From NCBI GenBank assembly GCA_002457485.1, contig NTJL01000001.1, forward strand, positions 1 through 64,000: DNA of 64,000 nucleotides, given 5' to 3'. The position numbers and the translations under genes were made by a program. The notes under the pieces are model-generated. The model was not told where the DNA came from. It made no database searches and saw only the letters and a list, made by a program, of their open reading frames with translations. Below, in pieces: positions 54,155 to 62,847 of this stretch (position 1 is the stretch's first letter; every line of letters starts with the position of its first letter). This stretch comes from Pelagibacterales bacterium MED-G42 (GTDB lineage: Bacteria; Pseudomonadota; Alphaproteobacteria; Pelagibacterales; Pelagibacteraceae).

Positions 54155-55960
54155 ATGAGCACAATTGATAATATTAGAAACTTTGCAATTATAGCACATA
54201 TAGACCACGGTAAATCCACTATAGCAGATAGGATAATACATAGTTGTGGCGGTCTTACTGAACGCGAAATGAAAGCTCAAGTTCTAGACTCAATGGATAT
54301 AGAGCGTGAAAGAGGAATTACAATTAAGGCACAAACTGTAAAACTAAATTATAAGGCAAAAGATGGAAAAAATTATATTTTGAATATAATTGATACTCCA
54401 GGACACGTAGATTTTAGTTACGAAGTAAGTAGATCTTTATATGCATGTGAAGGTTCAATTTTAATTGTTGATAGTACTCAAGGTGTGGAGGCGCAAACTT
54501 TAGCAAATGTTTATCAAGCTTTAGACATAAATCATGAAATAGTACCAGTACTAAATAAAGTAGACTTACCGGCATCTGATTTAGATAGAACAAAGAAACA
54601 AATAGAGGAAGTTATTGGCATTGATACAGAGAAAGCAATTCCTTGTTCAGGTAAAACAGGCGAAGGAATAAATAATATTCTCGAACAAATAATAGCAACA
54701 TTACCTGCTCCAAAAGGAAAAAGTCTTGCAGATCTCAAATGTTTGTTAGTAGATAGCTGGTATGATACTTATCTAGGTGTAGTTATTCTTGTAAGAGTCA
54801 TTGATGGAAAACTTTCAAAACATATGAAAATTAAAATGATGTCTACAAATCAAGAATATATTGTTGAAAAAGTCGGTGTTTTTACTCCAAAACCAGTTAA
54901 TATAAATGAATTAAAAACTGGTGAGATAGGATTTATTACAACAGGCATAAAAGTTTTATCAGAAACAAAAGTAGGTGATACAATCTGTGATGCCTCCAAA
55001 CCTTTGACAGAAGCTTTACCTGGGTTTAAACCTAGTAAGCCAGTAGTATTTTGTGGCTTATTTCCAGTTGATAGTTCAGAATTTCAAAAGTTAAAGGATG
55101 GTTTAGCAAAATTGCAATTAAATGATGCCAGTTTTTCATTTGAACCCGAGTCATCTTCTGCATTGGGCTTAGGATTTAGATGCGGTTTTTTAGGATTACT
55201 TCATTTAGAAATTGTAACTGAGAGATTAGAGAGAGAATTTGATGTAAATTTATTAACTACTACTCCTGGGGTCGTTTACAAAGTTTATTTTAATAATGGT
55301 GATATAATTGATTTACAAAACCCTTCAAGTTTACCCGATCCAACTTTAATTAAATTCATCGAAGAACCTTGGATTAAAGCAACCATTATAACGCCTGATC
55401 AATATTTAGGTTCTATAATAAAGATGTGTCAAGACAAGAGAGGTATACAAACCAATCTTAGTTATTCAGGAAATAGAGCAGTAGTAAATTATGAATTGCC
55501 ACTAAATGAGGTGGTATTTGACTTTAATGATCGTTTAAAATCGATGACAAGTGGCTACGCAAGCTTTGATTATGAAATTATTGAACATCGAGAAGGAGAT
55601 TTAGTTAAACTTGGGATTTTGGTAAATAGTGAGCCAGTAGATGCTTTAGCAATGATGATACATAAAGATTTTGCCCAGAAAACAGGACGAGAGGTTTGTG
55701 AGAAATTAAAGAACTTAATACCTAGACACAATTTTATGATTCCTGTTCAAGCAGCTATAGGAGGAAAAATTATAGCTAGAGAAACAATTAAGGGATTTAA
55801 AAAAGATGTATTAACAAAAATTCATGGTGGGGGTGCCACAGATAGAAAGAGAAAACTTCTTGAAAAACAAAAAAAAGGTAAAGCAAAATCAAAACAATTT
55901 GGAAGAGTTGAAATTCCTCAAGAGGCATTTATTGGAGTTCTTAAAATTCAAAAAGAATAA
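54155..55960 (+). CDS. lepA: Elongation factor 4 (LepA)
   Basis: Ribosomal GTPase thought to remodel stalled or initiating ribosomes. The 601 residues have the G domain with AHIDHGKST (14-22), switch [20 protein letters not shown] and SGKTGEG, then domains II, III and V, and the LepA-specific C-terminal domain ending [14 protein letters not shown] with [22 protein letters not shown]. Full length. It is the last translation gene of the cluster and is followed by the Gfo/Idh oxidoreductase after 3 bases. Confidence 0.97.
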   Translation: MSTIDNIRNFAIIAHIDHGKSTIADRIIHSCGGLTEREMKAQVLDSMDIERERGITIKAQTVKLNYKAKDGKNYILNIIDTPGHVDFSYEVSRSLYACEGSILIVDSTQGVEAQTLANVYQALDINHEIVPVLNKVDLPASDLDRTKKQIEEVIGIDTEKAIPCSGKTGEGINNILEQIIATLPAPKGKSLADLKCLLVDSWYDTYLGVVILVRVIDGKLSKHMKIKMMSTNQEYIVEKVGVFTPKPVNINELKTGEIGFITTGIKVLSETKVGDTICDASKPLTEALPGFKPSKPVVFCGLFPVDSSEFQKLKDGLAKLQLNDASFSFEPESSSALGLGFRCGFLGLLHLEIVTERLEREFDVNLLTTTPGVVYKVYFNNGDIIDLQNPSSLPDPTLIKFIEEPWIKATIITPDQYLGSIIKMCQDKRGIQTNLSYSGNRAVVNYELPLNEVVFDFNDRLKSMTSGYASFDYEIIEHREGDLVKLGILVNSEPVDALAMMIHKDFAQKTGREVCEKLKNLIPRHNFMIPVQAAIGGKIIARETIKGFKKDVLTKIHGGGATDRKRKLLEKQKKGKAKSKQFGRVEIPQEAFIGVLKIQKE

Positions 55961-55963
55961 TTT

Positions 55964-56992
55964 ATGAAACAAATAAATTGGGGAATAATAGGTTTGGGAA
56001 ATATTGCTCAAAAATTTTCAGAAGGGTTCATTAATGTCTCAAATTCAAACTTATTTGCTATTGCAAGTAAAAATAAAATTAAATTAAACAATTTTAAAAA
56101 AAAATTTAATTTAGATGAACAATATAGTTTTAATAATTATGATGATTTATTGAAATGTAAAGAGGTAGATATAATTTATATAACTTTACCAAACTTTCTT
56201 CATTATGATTGGATTTTAAAGTGTATTGAACACAAAAAATCAATTTTGATAGAAAAGCCTGCCTTTCTTAGCTACTCACAAGCAACAGATATTGAGAAAA
56301 GCCTAATTGAAAATAGAATATTTTTTACAGAAAATTATATGTATAGATACCACCCTTTAGTTAGAAAATTAATTGAACTAGTTAAAGAAAATATTATTGG
56401 TGATTTGATAAATATGGAGTCTAATTTCGGCTTAAATATTATGACTAAAAAAAAATTTTTTTTTTTTAAAAAAAATAAAAAAATAGATAAGAATAATAGA
56501 TTATTTAATAAAGAAATGGGAGGTGGCTGTATATTTGATTTAGGTTGTTATACAACGTCTATCAGTTTATTAGTAGCAGCACTCCTAAAAGAAATTGATA
56601 CAAAAAATGTGACTTTGAAAAATATAAAAAAAAAAATTGGGCCAACTCATGTTGATATTGATGCAGAGGCCGAATTAATATTTAATGACTCATTCAGGTC
56701 ATATATAAAAACGTCATTTATCAAAAACCTTGGAAATAAAACAATTATTACAGGAGAAAAAGGAAAAATAATTTTGGAGAGATCTTTTCTTGATATTGGG
56801 GGTTTGACTCTTTTAAAAAATGGAAAAAAAAGTTTTATTTATAATCCTAGTTTAAAAAACTTATATTCTTATGGGATCGAGAGTATAAGCAAAAGTATTA
56901 TAGATGATAAAATTCAATATTCCTTTCCAATAATGAGTATTGAGGAAACTCTAATAAATACGAAAATAATTGATAATTGGGTAAAAAATTAA
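55964..56992 (+). CDS. Gfo/Idh/MocA-family oxidoreductase
   Basis: A 342-residue NAD(P)-dependent sugar or dihydrodiol dehydrogenase-like protein. The Rossmann motif is [10 protein letters not shown] near the start, the conserved lysine is in LIEKPAFLS, and [11 protein letters not shown] with the helix after it forms the substrate side. Closest in style to the xylose/dihydrodiol dehydrogenase branch; substrate unknown. It lies directly between lepA and tRNA-Ser, at the edge of the polysaccharide island, so a role in sugar-nucleotide chemistry is plausible. Its coding sequence has a tract of A9, T12 and A8 (56447-56475) and an A11 run, giving a KKKFFFFKK stretch. Confidence 0.82.
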   Translation: MKQINWGIIGLGNIAQKFSEGFINVSNSNLFAIASKNKIKLNNFKKKFNLDEQYSFNNYDDLLKCKEVDIIYITLPNFLHYDWILKCIEHKKSILIEKPAFLSYSQATDIEKSLIENRIFFTENYMYRYHPLVRKLIELVKENIIGDLINMESNFGLNIMTKKKFFFFKKNKKIDKNNRLFNKEMGGGCIFDLGCYTTSISLLVAALLKEIDTKNVTLKNIKKKIGPTHVDIDAEAELIFNDSFRSYIKTSFIKNLGNKTIITGEKGKIILERSFLDIGGLTLLKNGKKSFIYNPSLKNLYSYGIESISKSIIDDKIQYSFPIMSIEETLINTKIIDNWVKN

Positions 56993-57006
56993 GATAAATA
57001 GTAACT

Positions 57007-57096
57007 GGAGAGGTGGCCGAGTGGTTGAAGGCGCACGCTTGGAAAGCGTGTATAGGGGAAACTCTATCATGGGTTCGAATCCCATTCTCTCCGCCA
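57007..57096 (+). tRNA. tRNA-Ser (anticodon GGA)
   Basis: Acceptor GGAGAGG pairs with TCTCTCC (one G-T). The anticodon arm CACGC-TTGGAAA-GCGTG gives GGA, reading UCC and UCU. The long variable arm (class II) and the T-arm ATGGG-TTCGAAT-CCCAT are clear; CCA is encoded at 57094-57096. It lies 14 bases after the Gfo/Idh gene and 4 bases before the end of the convergent GT17 gene, marking the left edge of the polysaccharide island. Confidence 0.96.
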
Positions 57097-57100
57097 ATAT

Positions 57101-57907
57101 TTATTTAGCAATCCAATAATGAAATTTTTTTTTATTTTTAAGTATGTATTTTGGGAAACTGCTATTTAACTTAATCTTCTTATAAACTATCGATCTATGA
57201 AATAAATCTTTATAATTTTTGATACTATTATAAATATTTTCTAAACTAGTATACTTTTTTTTATTGTATTCGTTATGTGCAAAAGTTCTAATTTTTTTTT
57301 GAATTTCTTTTGGTTTAAGAAGATATGAAAAATGCCAACCTCCGTTATTTATTATTTGGATATTCTTTTCTTTATCTATTCTCCAAAAATTGTAATTTAA
57401 ATTTTTCTTCTTAATTTTTTGTCTCATAAAATCTATTGAAAATAAGTTTTTTTTCTTACAACCTCTTGTTCCTTCCCAATTACTGCCTAGGTTTTTATTT
57501 CTTACATTTAATTTGTAATAACTCATAACTTGCATAAAAATTAAATATTTTTTTTTTAATCTTAAATTTTTTAATTTATTAGGATTTGGAATTTCGTCTG
57601 GATCAGAAAAAAGAATTAAATCATTTTCATCAGCATTTTCTAGGCCTTCAAATATCTTTTCCCTCTGAAAAGCTTGTCTTTGCCAAGGGTTCAAATTTTT
57701 TGGAAATTTTTCTACTATTATATGGGTAATTTTTTTTTTAAATTTTGGAAAATTATTCTTATTAAAATTAATTTTTTTTTTTACTCCTTGATGATTATAT
57801 TTTGCCTCACAAATTATGAATTTATCTACATAGTTATTTAAAATATTAAATCTTAATTCCATTAATCTATTTTCTTCAAAAAAAGTAACACAGTCAAAAA
57901 TTTTCAT
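57101..57907 (-). CDS. Glycosyltransferase family 17-like protein
   Basis: A 268-residue protein of the GT17 family, related to beta-1,4-mannosyl-glycoprotein N-acetylglucosaminyltransferases and common in bacterial surface-sugar loci. The start [23 protein letters not shown], the [10 protein letters not shown] segment and the metal-binding-type FSDPDEIPN are family features, as is GGWHFSYLL near the end. No membrane helix. The gene carries A-runs of 9 to 11 bases. Its start overlaps the stop of the GT2 gene by 4 bases, so the two form an operon on the minus strand. Confidence 0.82.
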   Translation of the reverse strand: MKIFDCVTFFEENRLMELRFNILNNYVDKFIICEAKYNHQGVKKKINFNKNNFPKFKKKITHIIVEKFPKNLNPWQRQAFQREKIFEGLENADENDLILFSDPDEIPNPNKLKNLRLKKKYLIFMQVMSYYKLNVRNKNLGSNWEGTRGCKKKNLFSIDFMRQKIKKKNLNYNFWRIDKEKNIQIINNGGWHFSYLLKPKEIQKKIRTFAHNEYNKKKYTSLENIYNSIKNYKDLFHRSIVYKKIKLNSSFPKYILKNKKKFHYWIAK

Positions 57908-58758
57908 TTTAGCAAAGGTCTATCCCATGATTTTTTATTCAGATATGAATTAAGTAAACCTGAAAGTCTATTTTTATAAATTATATATTTTGAATTATTA
58001 AGTAAAAAATAAATAAACGTTTTAAATAAAGATTTTATTAAATTACTTGCCGTTTCTTTTAAACCTCTAAAATATGAATAATGTTTTCTATAGAAATAAA
58101 ATTTCGACCACATGTAATGCCAGTTTCTACATCTATCAAATTCAAAACCTATGTTAGATGATTTAGCAGATAAGTGCATTATTTGAGAATTTTTTGAAAC
58201 CAGTATTCGTTCATTATTTTTTAAAAGTCTTTTACAAAGATCAATCTCTTCAAGATATAAGAAAATATTTTTATCAAAAAAATTTATTTTTTTTAATCTT
58301 GATACATTTGCTAACATTGCAAAACCTTGAACCCAATCGACTTGTATTAAATTTGTGAGTTTTATTTTATAAGGAATTTTTTTTTTAAAAAAACCATAAT
58401 TTTTTTTGGAACATATTGGGGCAATAATTGCAAAATCTTCTCTGATTTTATTAGCATTTTTAATTAAATTTTTTATACAATTTTTTTTTAATTCTGTGTC
58501 AGGGTTAATTATAAATACAAAGCGAGTTTTTGCTATTTTAAATATTTTGTTGTTTGCACATCCATACCCTAGATTTTTTTTAGATAAAAAATATTTAATC
58601 TGTGGATATTTTTTTTTAATTTTTTCCTTTAAAATTTTATCGTTAGAGTTGTCGAATAAAACAATTTTAAGCCCGGGGTCTAATGATTTAAGGCAATTAA
58701 AAATAACCTTCTCACTCTTAAAAAGAACAATTCCAATGGTGATATCGTTAATTTTCAT
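57904..58758 (-). CDS. Glycosyltransferase family 2 (rhamnosyltransferase-like)
   Basis: A 284-residue GT-A enzyme. It opens ITIGIVLFKSEKVIFNCLKSL, shows DNSND and NLGYGCANNKIFKIAK, and carries the metal-binding D-x-D-like FIINPDTEL and the base region LEEIDLCKRLLKNN. These features are those of GT2 enzymes that add rhamnose or similar sugars to O-chains; dTDP-rhamnose genes are divergently adjacent (rfbB starts 42 bases away). The donor is inferred from that context. A hydrophobic segment follows near 240 (FKTFIYFLL). Confidence 0.82.
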   Translation of the reverse strand: MKINDITIGIVLFKSEKVIFNCLKSLDPGLKIVLFDNSNDKILKEKIKKKYPQIKYFLSKKNLGYGCANNKIFKIAKTRFVFIINPDTELKKNCIKNLIKNANKIREDFAIIAPICSKKNYGFFKKKIPYKIKLTNLIQVDWVQGFAMLANVSRLKKINFFDKNIFLYLEEIDLCKRLLKNNERILVSKNSQIMHLSAKSSNIGFEFDRCRNWHYMWSKFYFYRKHYSYFRGLKETASNLIKSLFKTFIYFLLNNSKYIIYKNRLSGLLNSYLNKKSWDRPLLK

Positions 58759-58800
58759 TTTTTTTTTGTTTAAAGTAATATATTACTTATTTTTTTATTA

Positions 58801-59826
58801 ATGAAAAATACATTAATCGTTACGGGTGGACTTGGATTTATTGGAAGCAATTTAATTAATTTATTATTAAAAAAAAATTATTTTGTTGTAAATATTGATA
58901 AGAAAACATATTCAGCTAATTTCTATAATACAAAAGATTATTCTAAATCAAAAGAATATAAATTTATTAAGTGTGATTTAAATAATCAAAAAAAATTATA
59001 TAAGATTTTTTTAAAGTATAATCCAAAAGGTATTTTCAACTTAGCCGCTGAAACTCACGTTGATAGATCCATAGATAATCCTGGAATATTTATAAAAAGC
59101 AATATTACGGGGGTTTTTAACTTACTTGAAGCATTTAAAAAATTTAATAGAAAATATAAAAAAACTAAACTAATTCATATTTCAACCGACGAAGTTTATG
59201 GAGATGTTTTGAAAGGAAGATCAAAAGAAAATTTTCCTTATTACCCGAGTTCCCCATATGCTGCTAGTAAAGCATCATCTGATCATTTAGTTTATTCATA
59301 TGTAAGAACTTTTAAGCTACCAGCAATTATTACAAATTGTTCTAATAATTATGGGCCAAGGCAATATCCAGAAAAATTAATTCCAAAATTGATATTTAAT
59401 ATTCTTAATAATATTAATTTACCCATCTACGGTGATGGTAAAAATTCTAGGGAATGGATTTTTGTCGATGATCATTGTGAGGCTCTTTTAAAAGTATTTA
59501 ACTATGGAAAATTAGGTGAATTTTATAACATTGGTTCAAACAAAAATTTAACTAATATAGAAATAGCAAAGATTTTAATTAAGATTGCAAAAACAAAATT
59601 TCAAATTAAAACAACGAGCTTAATAAATTATGTAAAAGATAGGCCGGGACATGATATTAGATACGCTATTAATAGTAATAAGATTAAAAAAAGCTTAAAT
59701 TGGTCTCCGAAAACAAAAATTATAAAAGGTTTAGAAAAAACTTTTTCTTGGTATTTAAATAATGAATTATATTTTAAAAATATGAATAAAAAAAATATTA
59801 AAAAAAGATTTGGAAAAAATGGTTAA
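58801..59826 (+). CDS. rfbB: dTDP-glucose 4,6-dehydratase
   Basis: Second step of dTDP-deoxysugar synthesis, an extended short-chain dehydrogenase of 341 residues with NAD. The cofactor loop is GGLGFIGSN (9-17); NLAAETHVDRSID is typical for RfbB; STDEVYGDV carries the catalytic Asp-Glu, and YAASKASSDH the Tyr-x3-Lys. NYGPRQYPEKLIP and RPGHDIRYAI follow. It heads rfbB-rfbA-rfbC-SDR, divergent from the two glycosyltransferase genes. Confidence 0.94.
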   Translation: MKNTLIVTGGLGFIGSNLINLLLKKNYFVVNIDKKTYSANFYNTKDYSKSKEYKFIKCDLNNQKKLYKIFLKYNPKGIFNLAAETHVDRSIDNPGIFIKSNITGVFNLLEAFKKFNRKYKKTKLIHISTDEVYGDVLKGRSKENFPYYPSSPYAASKASSDHLVYSYVRTFKLPAIITNCSNNYGPRQYPEKLIPKLIFNILNNINLPIYGDGKNSREWIFVDDHCEALLKVFNYGKLGEFYNIGSNKNLTNIEIAKILIKIAKTKFQIKTTSLINYVKDRPGHDIRYAINSNKIKKSLNWSPKTKIIKGLEKTFSWYLNNELYFKNMNKKNIKKRFGKNG

Positions 59827-60691
59827 CAAAGGAATAATATTAGCAGGTGGCACAGGCACCAGAATGAGTCCACTGACCAAAGCAGTCAATAAACAACTCT
59901 TACCTATATACGATAAGCCATTAATATTTTATCCGTTATCAATTTTGATGTTATCAAAAATTAAAAATATTTTAATTATAGTTAACAAAGGACAATTAGA
60001 TCAATATAAAAAATTAATCCCAAATGGAAATAACTTAGGAATAAATCTTACTTATGCAGAGCAAGAAAGCCCTAGAGGTTTGCCTGAAGCATTTATATTG
60101 GGAGAAAATTTTATAGGCAATGATAACGTAGCTTTGATACTTGGTGATAATTTTTTTTATGGTCAAGGACTAACAAATGTTTTAATAAAAAGTAAAAAAA
60201 TTAAGAAAGGTGTTAAAGTTATACTTCATAAAGTTATTAAACCAGAATTATATGGGGTGGCAAAGATTAATTATAAAAATAAGATATTAGGAATAAGAGA
60301 AAAACCAAAAAAATATTATTCAGATTTAGCTATAACAGGATTGTATTATTTTGATAACAAAGTGGTTCAATATTCTAAAAAACTAAAAGTATCAAAAAGA
60401 AATGAACTTGAGATTACTGATTTATTGAAAAAATATTTAAAAAGACAAGAAATGACATATGAACTTCTAGGACGAGGAGGAGCATGGTTAGATACTGGTT
60501 CCATAGAAGATTTTTATAAAACAAGTAATTTTGTTGCTGCTATAGAAAATAGGCAAGGTTTTAAAATTGCCTGTATTGAAGAAATTGCACTTAATAATAA
60601 GTGGATCAAAAAAGACAAAGTCATAAATGCAATAAAGTTTTATGGAAATTGCGAATATTCTAAATATCTTAAAAAGATTATTTCCTCATGA
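59819..60691 (+). CDS. rfbA: Glucose-1-phosphate thymidylyltransferase
   Basis: Makes dTDP-glucose from dTTP and glucose 1-phosphate. The 290-residue protein has the nucleotidyltransferase loop LAGGTGTRMSPLT, KQLLPIYDKPLIFYPLS, the metal site LGDNFFYGQG, and IREKPKKYYSDLAITGLYYFD, GRGGAWLDTGS. The open frame starts at a TTG (59810); the ATG at 59819 gives the usual N-terminus and an 8-base overlap with rfbB. It overlaps rfbC by 4 bases. Confidence 0.94.
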   Translation: MVNKGIILAGGTGTRMSPLTKAVNKQLLPIYDKPLIFYPLSILMLSKIKNILIIVNKGQLDQYKKLIPNGNNLGINLTYAEQESPRGLPEAFILGENFIGNDNVALILGDNFFYGQGLTNVLIKSKKIKKGVKVILHKVIKPELYGVAKINYKNKILGIREKPKKYYSDLAITGLYYFDNKVVQYSKKLKVSKRNELEITDLLKKYLKRQEMTYELLGRGGAWLDTGSIEDFYKTSNFVAAIENRQGFKIACIEEIALNNKWIKKDKVINAIKFYGNCEYSKYLKKIISS

Positions 60692-61215
60692 AATTAGAAA
60701 AAAAATTAGAGAATATATTGTCATTTAAAAAAAAACTTTTTAAGGATAATAGGGGTTATTTTTCAGAAATTTTAAAAGAAAAAGATTTAAATGATAAATT
60801 TCCATTTTGTGTAATGTCCTTTTCTAAAAAAAATGTAGTTAGAGGTCTTCATATTCAAACTAAAAATCCTCAAGGAAAATATATTACTGTAATAAAAGGT
60901 AAAATATTTGACGTTGCCGTTGATTTAAGAAGAAAATCTGAAACATTTGGAAAAGTTGTTACCAATATTTTGAGTGAAAGTAATTCAAAATCAATATTTA
61001 TACCACCAGGTTTTGCGCATGGATTTTGTAGCCTTGATAAAGAAAATTATATTATTTATTCGTGTACAAAATATAGAGATACAACAAGTGAAAAAACAAT
61101 TTTATATAAAGACAAGGATTTAAATATAAAATGGCCAACTCTAAATCCCATTATATCTGTTAAAGATAATAACGGAATTACATTTAGAGATTTTAAAAAG
61201 AAATATTTTAAGTGA
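60688..61215 (+). CDS. rfbC: dTDP-4-dehydrorhamnose 3,5-epimerase
   Basis: Cupin-fold epimerase of dTDP-L-rhamnose synthesis, 175 residues. The catalytic histidine is in VVRGLHIQ, followed by KYITVIKGKIFDVAVDLR and the FIPPGFAHGFCSL segment; the active-site tyrosine lies in YSCTKYRDTTSEKTI, and IKWP is typical. FKDNRGYFSEI is the N-terminal signature. It overlaps both neighbours by 3-4 bases. Confidence 0.93.
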   Translation: MKLEKKLENILSFKKKLFKDNRGYFSEILKEKDLNDKFPFCVMSFSKKNVVRGLHIQTKNPQGKYITVIKGKIFDVAVDLRRKSETFGKVVTNILSESNSKSIFIPPGFAHGFCSLDKENYIIYSCTKYRDTTSEKTILYKDKDLNIKWPTLNPIISVKDNNGITFRDFKKKYFK

Positions 61216-61916
61216 AAAAATTGATACTAGTTACGGGAGCAGAGGGAAGATTTGCTCAAATTTTAAAAAGAGATAATACAAAATTAAATCTTTATTTTGC
61301 ATCAAAAAGACAATGTAATATTCTTGATGTTAATTCAATAAAAAAAATTGTTAATAAAATTAAACCAAAAATAATTTTACACACAGCAGGTCTATCTAGA
61401 CCAATGAAACTGCATGAAACTAATATAAAGAAAAGTATAGATTTAAATATAATAGGAACTGCAAATATTACAAAAATTTGTGAAGAGAAAAACATAAAAT
61501 TAATATATTTTTCTACAGGATATGTTTATGAAGGAACAAAAGGTAATTATAGAGAAACAGACCCTCTTAAACCATTCAACAATTACGGCATTTCTAAATT
61601 AGGTGGTGAATGTTCAGTACTCATGTATAAAAATTCTTTAATCCTAAGAATAACAATGACTGAAAAACCTTTTTTACATAAAAATGCTTACACAAATTTA
61701 AAAAGTAATTTTATGTTTCATGAAGACTTAGTAAAAATTTTACCAAAAATTATTAGTCTCAAAGGAATACTTAATATTGGAGGCAAAACTCAATCTGTAT
61801 ATAATTTTGCAAAAAAATATAATTTAAAGGTTAAAAAAAAAAAGTTGAAATTGAATCCAAATTTTCCCAAGAATCAATTTATGAATTTAAAAAAATTATA
61901 TAAAATCCTTAGATAA
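61212..61916 (+). CDS. RfbD-like sugar-nucleotide reductase (short)
   Basis: A 234-residue extended SDR. It opens LILVTGAEGRFAQIL, has HTAGLSRPMKLHE in the middle and STGYVYEGTKGNYRETDPLKPFNNYGISKLGGE with the catalytic Tyr-x3-Lys. Position after rfbC is that of rfbD (dTDP-4-dehydrorhamnose reductase), but it is about 60 residues shorter than RfbD and lacks its usual C-terminal part, so the final sugar could be another 6-deoxyhexose. It starts with GTG overlapping the rfbC stop (GTGA). Confidence 0.72.
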   Translation: MKKLILVTGAEGRFAQILKRDNTKLNLYFASKRQCNILDVNSIKKIVNKIKPKIILHTAGLSRPMKLHETNIKKSIDLNIIGTANITKICEEKNIKLIYFSTGYVYEGTKGNYRETDPLKPFNNYGISKLGGECSVLMYKNSLILRITMTEKPFLHKNAYTNLKSNFMFHEDLVKILPKIISLKGILNIGGKTQSVYNFAKKYNLKVKKKKLKLNPNFPKNQFMNLKKLYKILR

Positions 61917-61923
61917 TTATTTT

Positions 61924-62706
61924 CTAATAGTTAATATAGTAATAATCTGTTTTACCATCACTACTAATAGAATTTAATTTTTGAAATTTCTTTTTATTCA
62001 AAATATTATCAATTTTAATGAAATTTTTATCAAATATTTCTATTTGAAGTAAAATTTGATTGTTTGATAGTAATTTATTAAGTCCTTTAATAACGAATTC
62101 TTCATGTCCCTCAGTGTCAATTTTTAATACAATTTTTTTTTTTTTTAATTTTAATATTTCGTCACCAATTTTAAATATAGCTTTTTGTGTATGTAGATTT
62201 TTTAAATTTTCATTCTTTTTTACCACTCCGAAACCACCAGTTTGGATGTAATTTTTCTTTTTTTGTGATTTCATTAATAAACTGGAATTTTTATCTGATA
62301 ATCCAAAATTAAAAATTTTAATATTTTTTAAATTTGAATTTAGCTTCAAATTTTTTATAAATTTATTTGTTGATAATAAAACAGGCTCAAATGAAATAAC
62401 TCTTATATTTTTGTATTTTTTACCGATTATCAGACTATAAATTCCTGAATTTGCACCAACATCCACAAGATAGTCAAATTTTTTTTTTTTCATTTTTTTT
62501 ATTAAATATTCAATTTGATTGTTCTCATAATCATTAAATAAAAAAATCTCTTTATCCATTGGTTCATTAATATCTCCTTCTATTTTAAGACCATAAAAAC
62601 TATAGTAAATTTTTGATCTTTGAAAAAAATTTAATATTTTTTTTACAACTGATGGATACAACCTTTTAATTAGAGGTATTTTTTTTAAGTACTTTTTTTT
62701 AAACAC
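61924..62706 (-). CDS. FkbM-family methyltransferase
   Basis: A 260-residue SAM-dependent methyltransferase of the FkbM type, which O-methylates sugars in surface glycans. The SAM motif is YLVDVGANSGIYSLIIG, then SFEPV, and VLKIDTEGHEEFVIKGL is the FkbM signature. The start is GTG (62706); no nearer ATG keeps the N-terminal helices. It carries an A14 run (62133-62146) and an A12 run (62479-62490) in its coding strand, the longest homopolymers seen. It converges on the rfb operon and lies divergent from gyrB. Confidence 0.84.
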   Translation of the reverse strand: MFKKKYLKKIPLIKRLYPSVVKKILNFFQRSKIYYSFYGLKIEGDINEPMDKEIFLFNDYENNQIEYLIKKMKKKKFDYLVDVGANSGIYSLIIGKKYKNIRVISFEPVLLSTNKFIKNLKLNSNLKNIKIFNFGLSDKNSSLLMKSQKKKNYIQTGGFGVVKKNENLKNLHTQKAIFKIGDEILKLKKKKIVLKIDTEGHEEFVIKGLNKLLSNNQILLQIEIFDKNFIKIDNILNKKKFQKLNSISSDGKTDYYYINY

Positions 62707-62847
62707 GACTCATTATTTACAAGTTAAATTATTATTATCAATCATATGAGCTAGAATAAAACTTTAAAATATTGTTACAACTATCTTTTATTAGATTTTT
62801 CTTATTAATTAATATATAAGTTAATCAATAATATTTAACTTTTCCAT
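62707..62847. other. Divergent promoter region, FkbM gene and gyrB
   Basis: 141 bases of AT-rich DNA between two divergent starts. I see no clear -35/-10 pair, no repeat of the tRNA-Ser 3' end (no attachment-site copy) and no hairpin. Confidence 0.4.

Noticed and set aside
57071-57096. Phage or island attachment site at the tRNA-Ser 3' end
   Set aside because: I found no second copy of the tRNA end in the region up to gyrB and no integrase gene.
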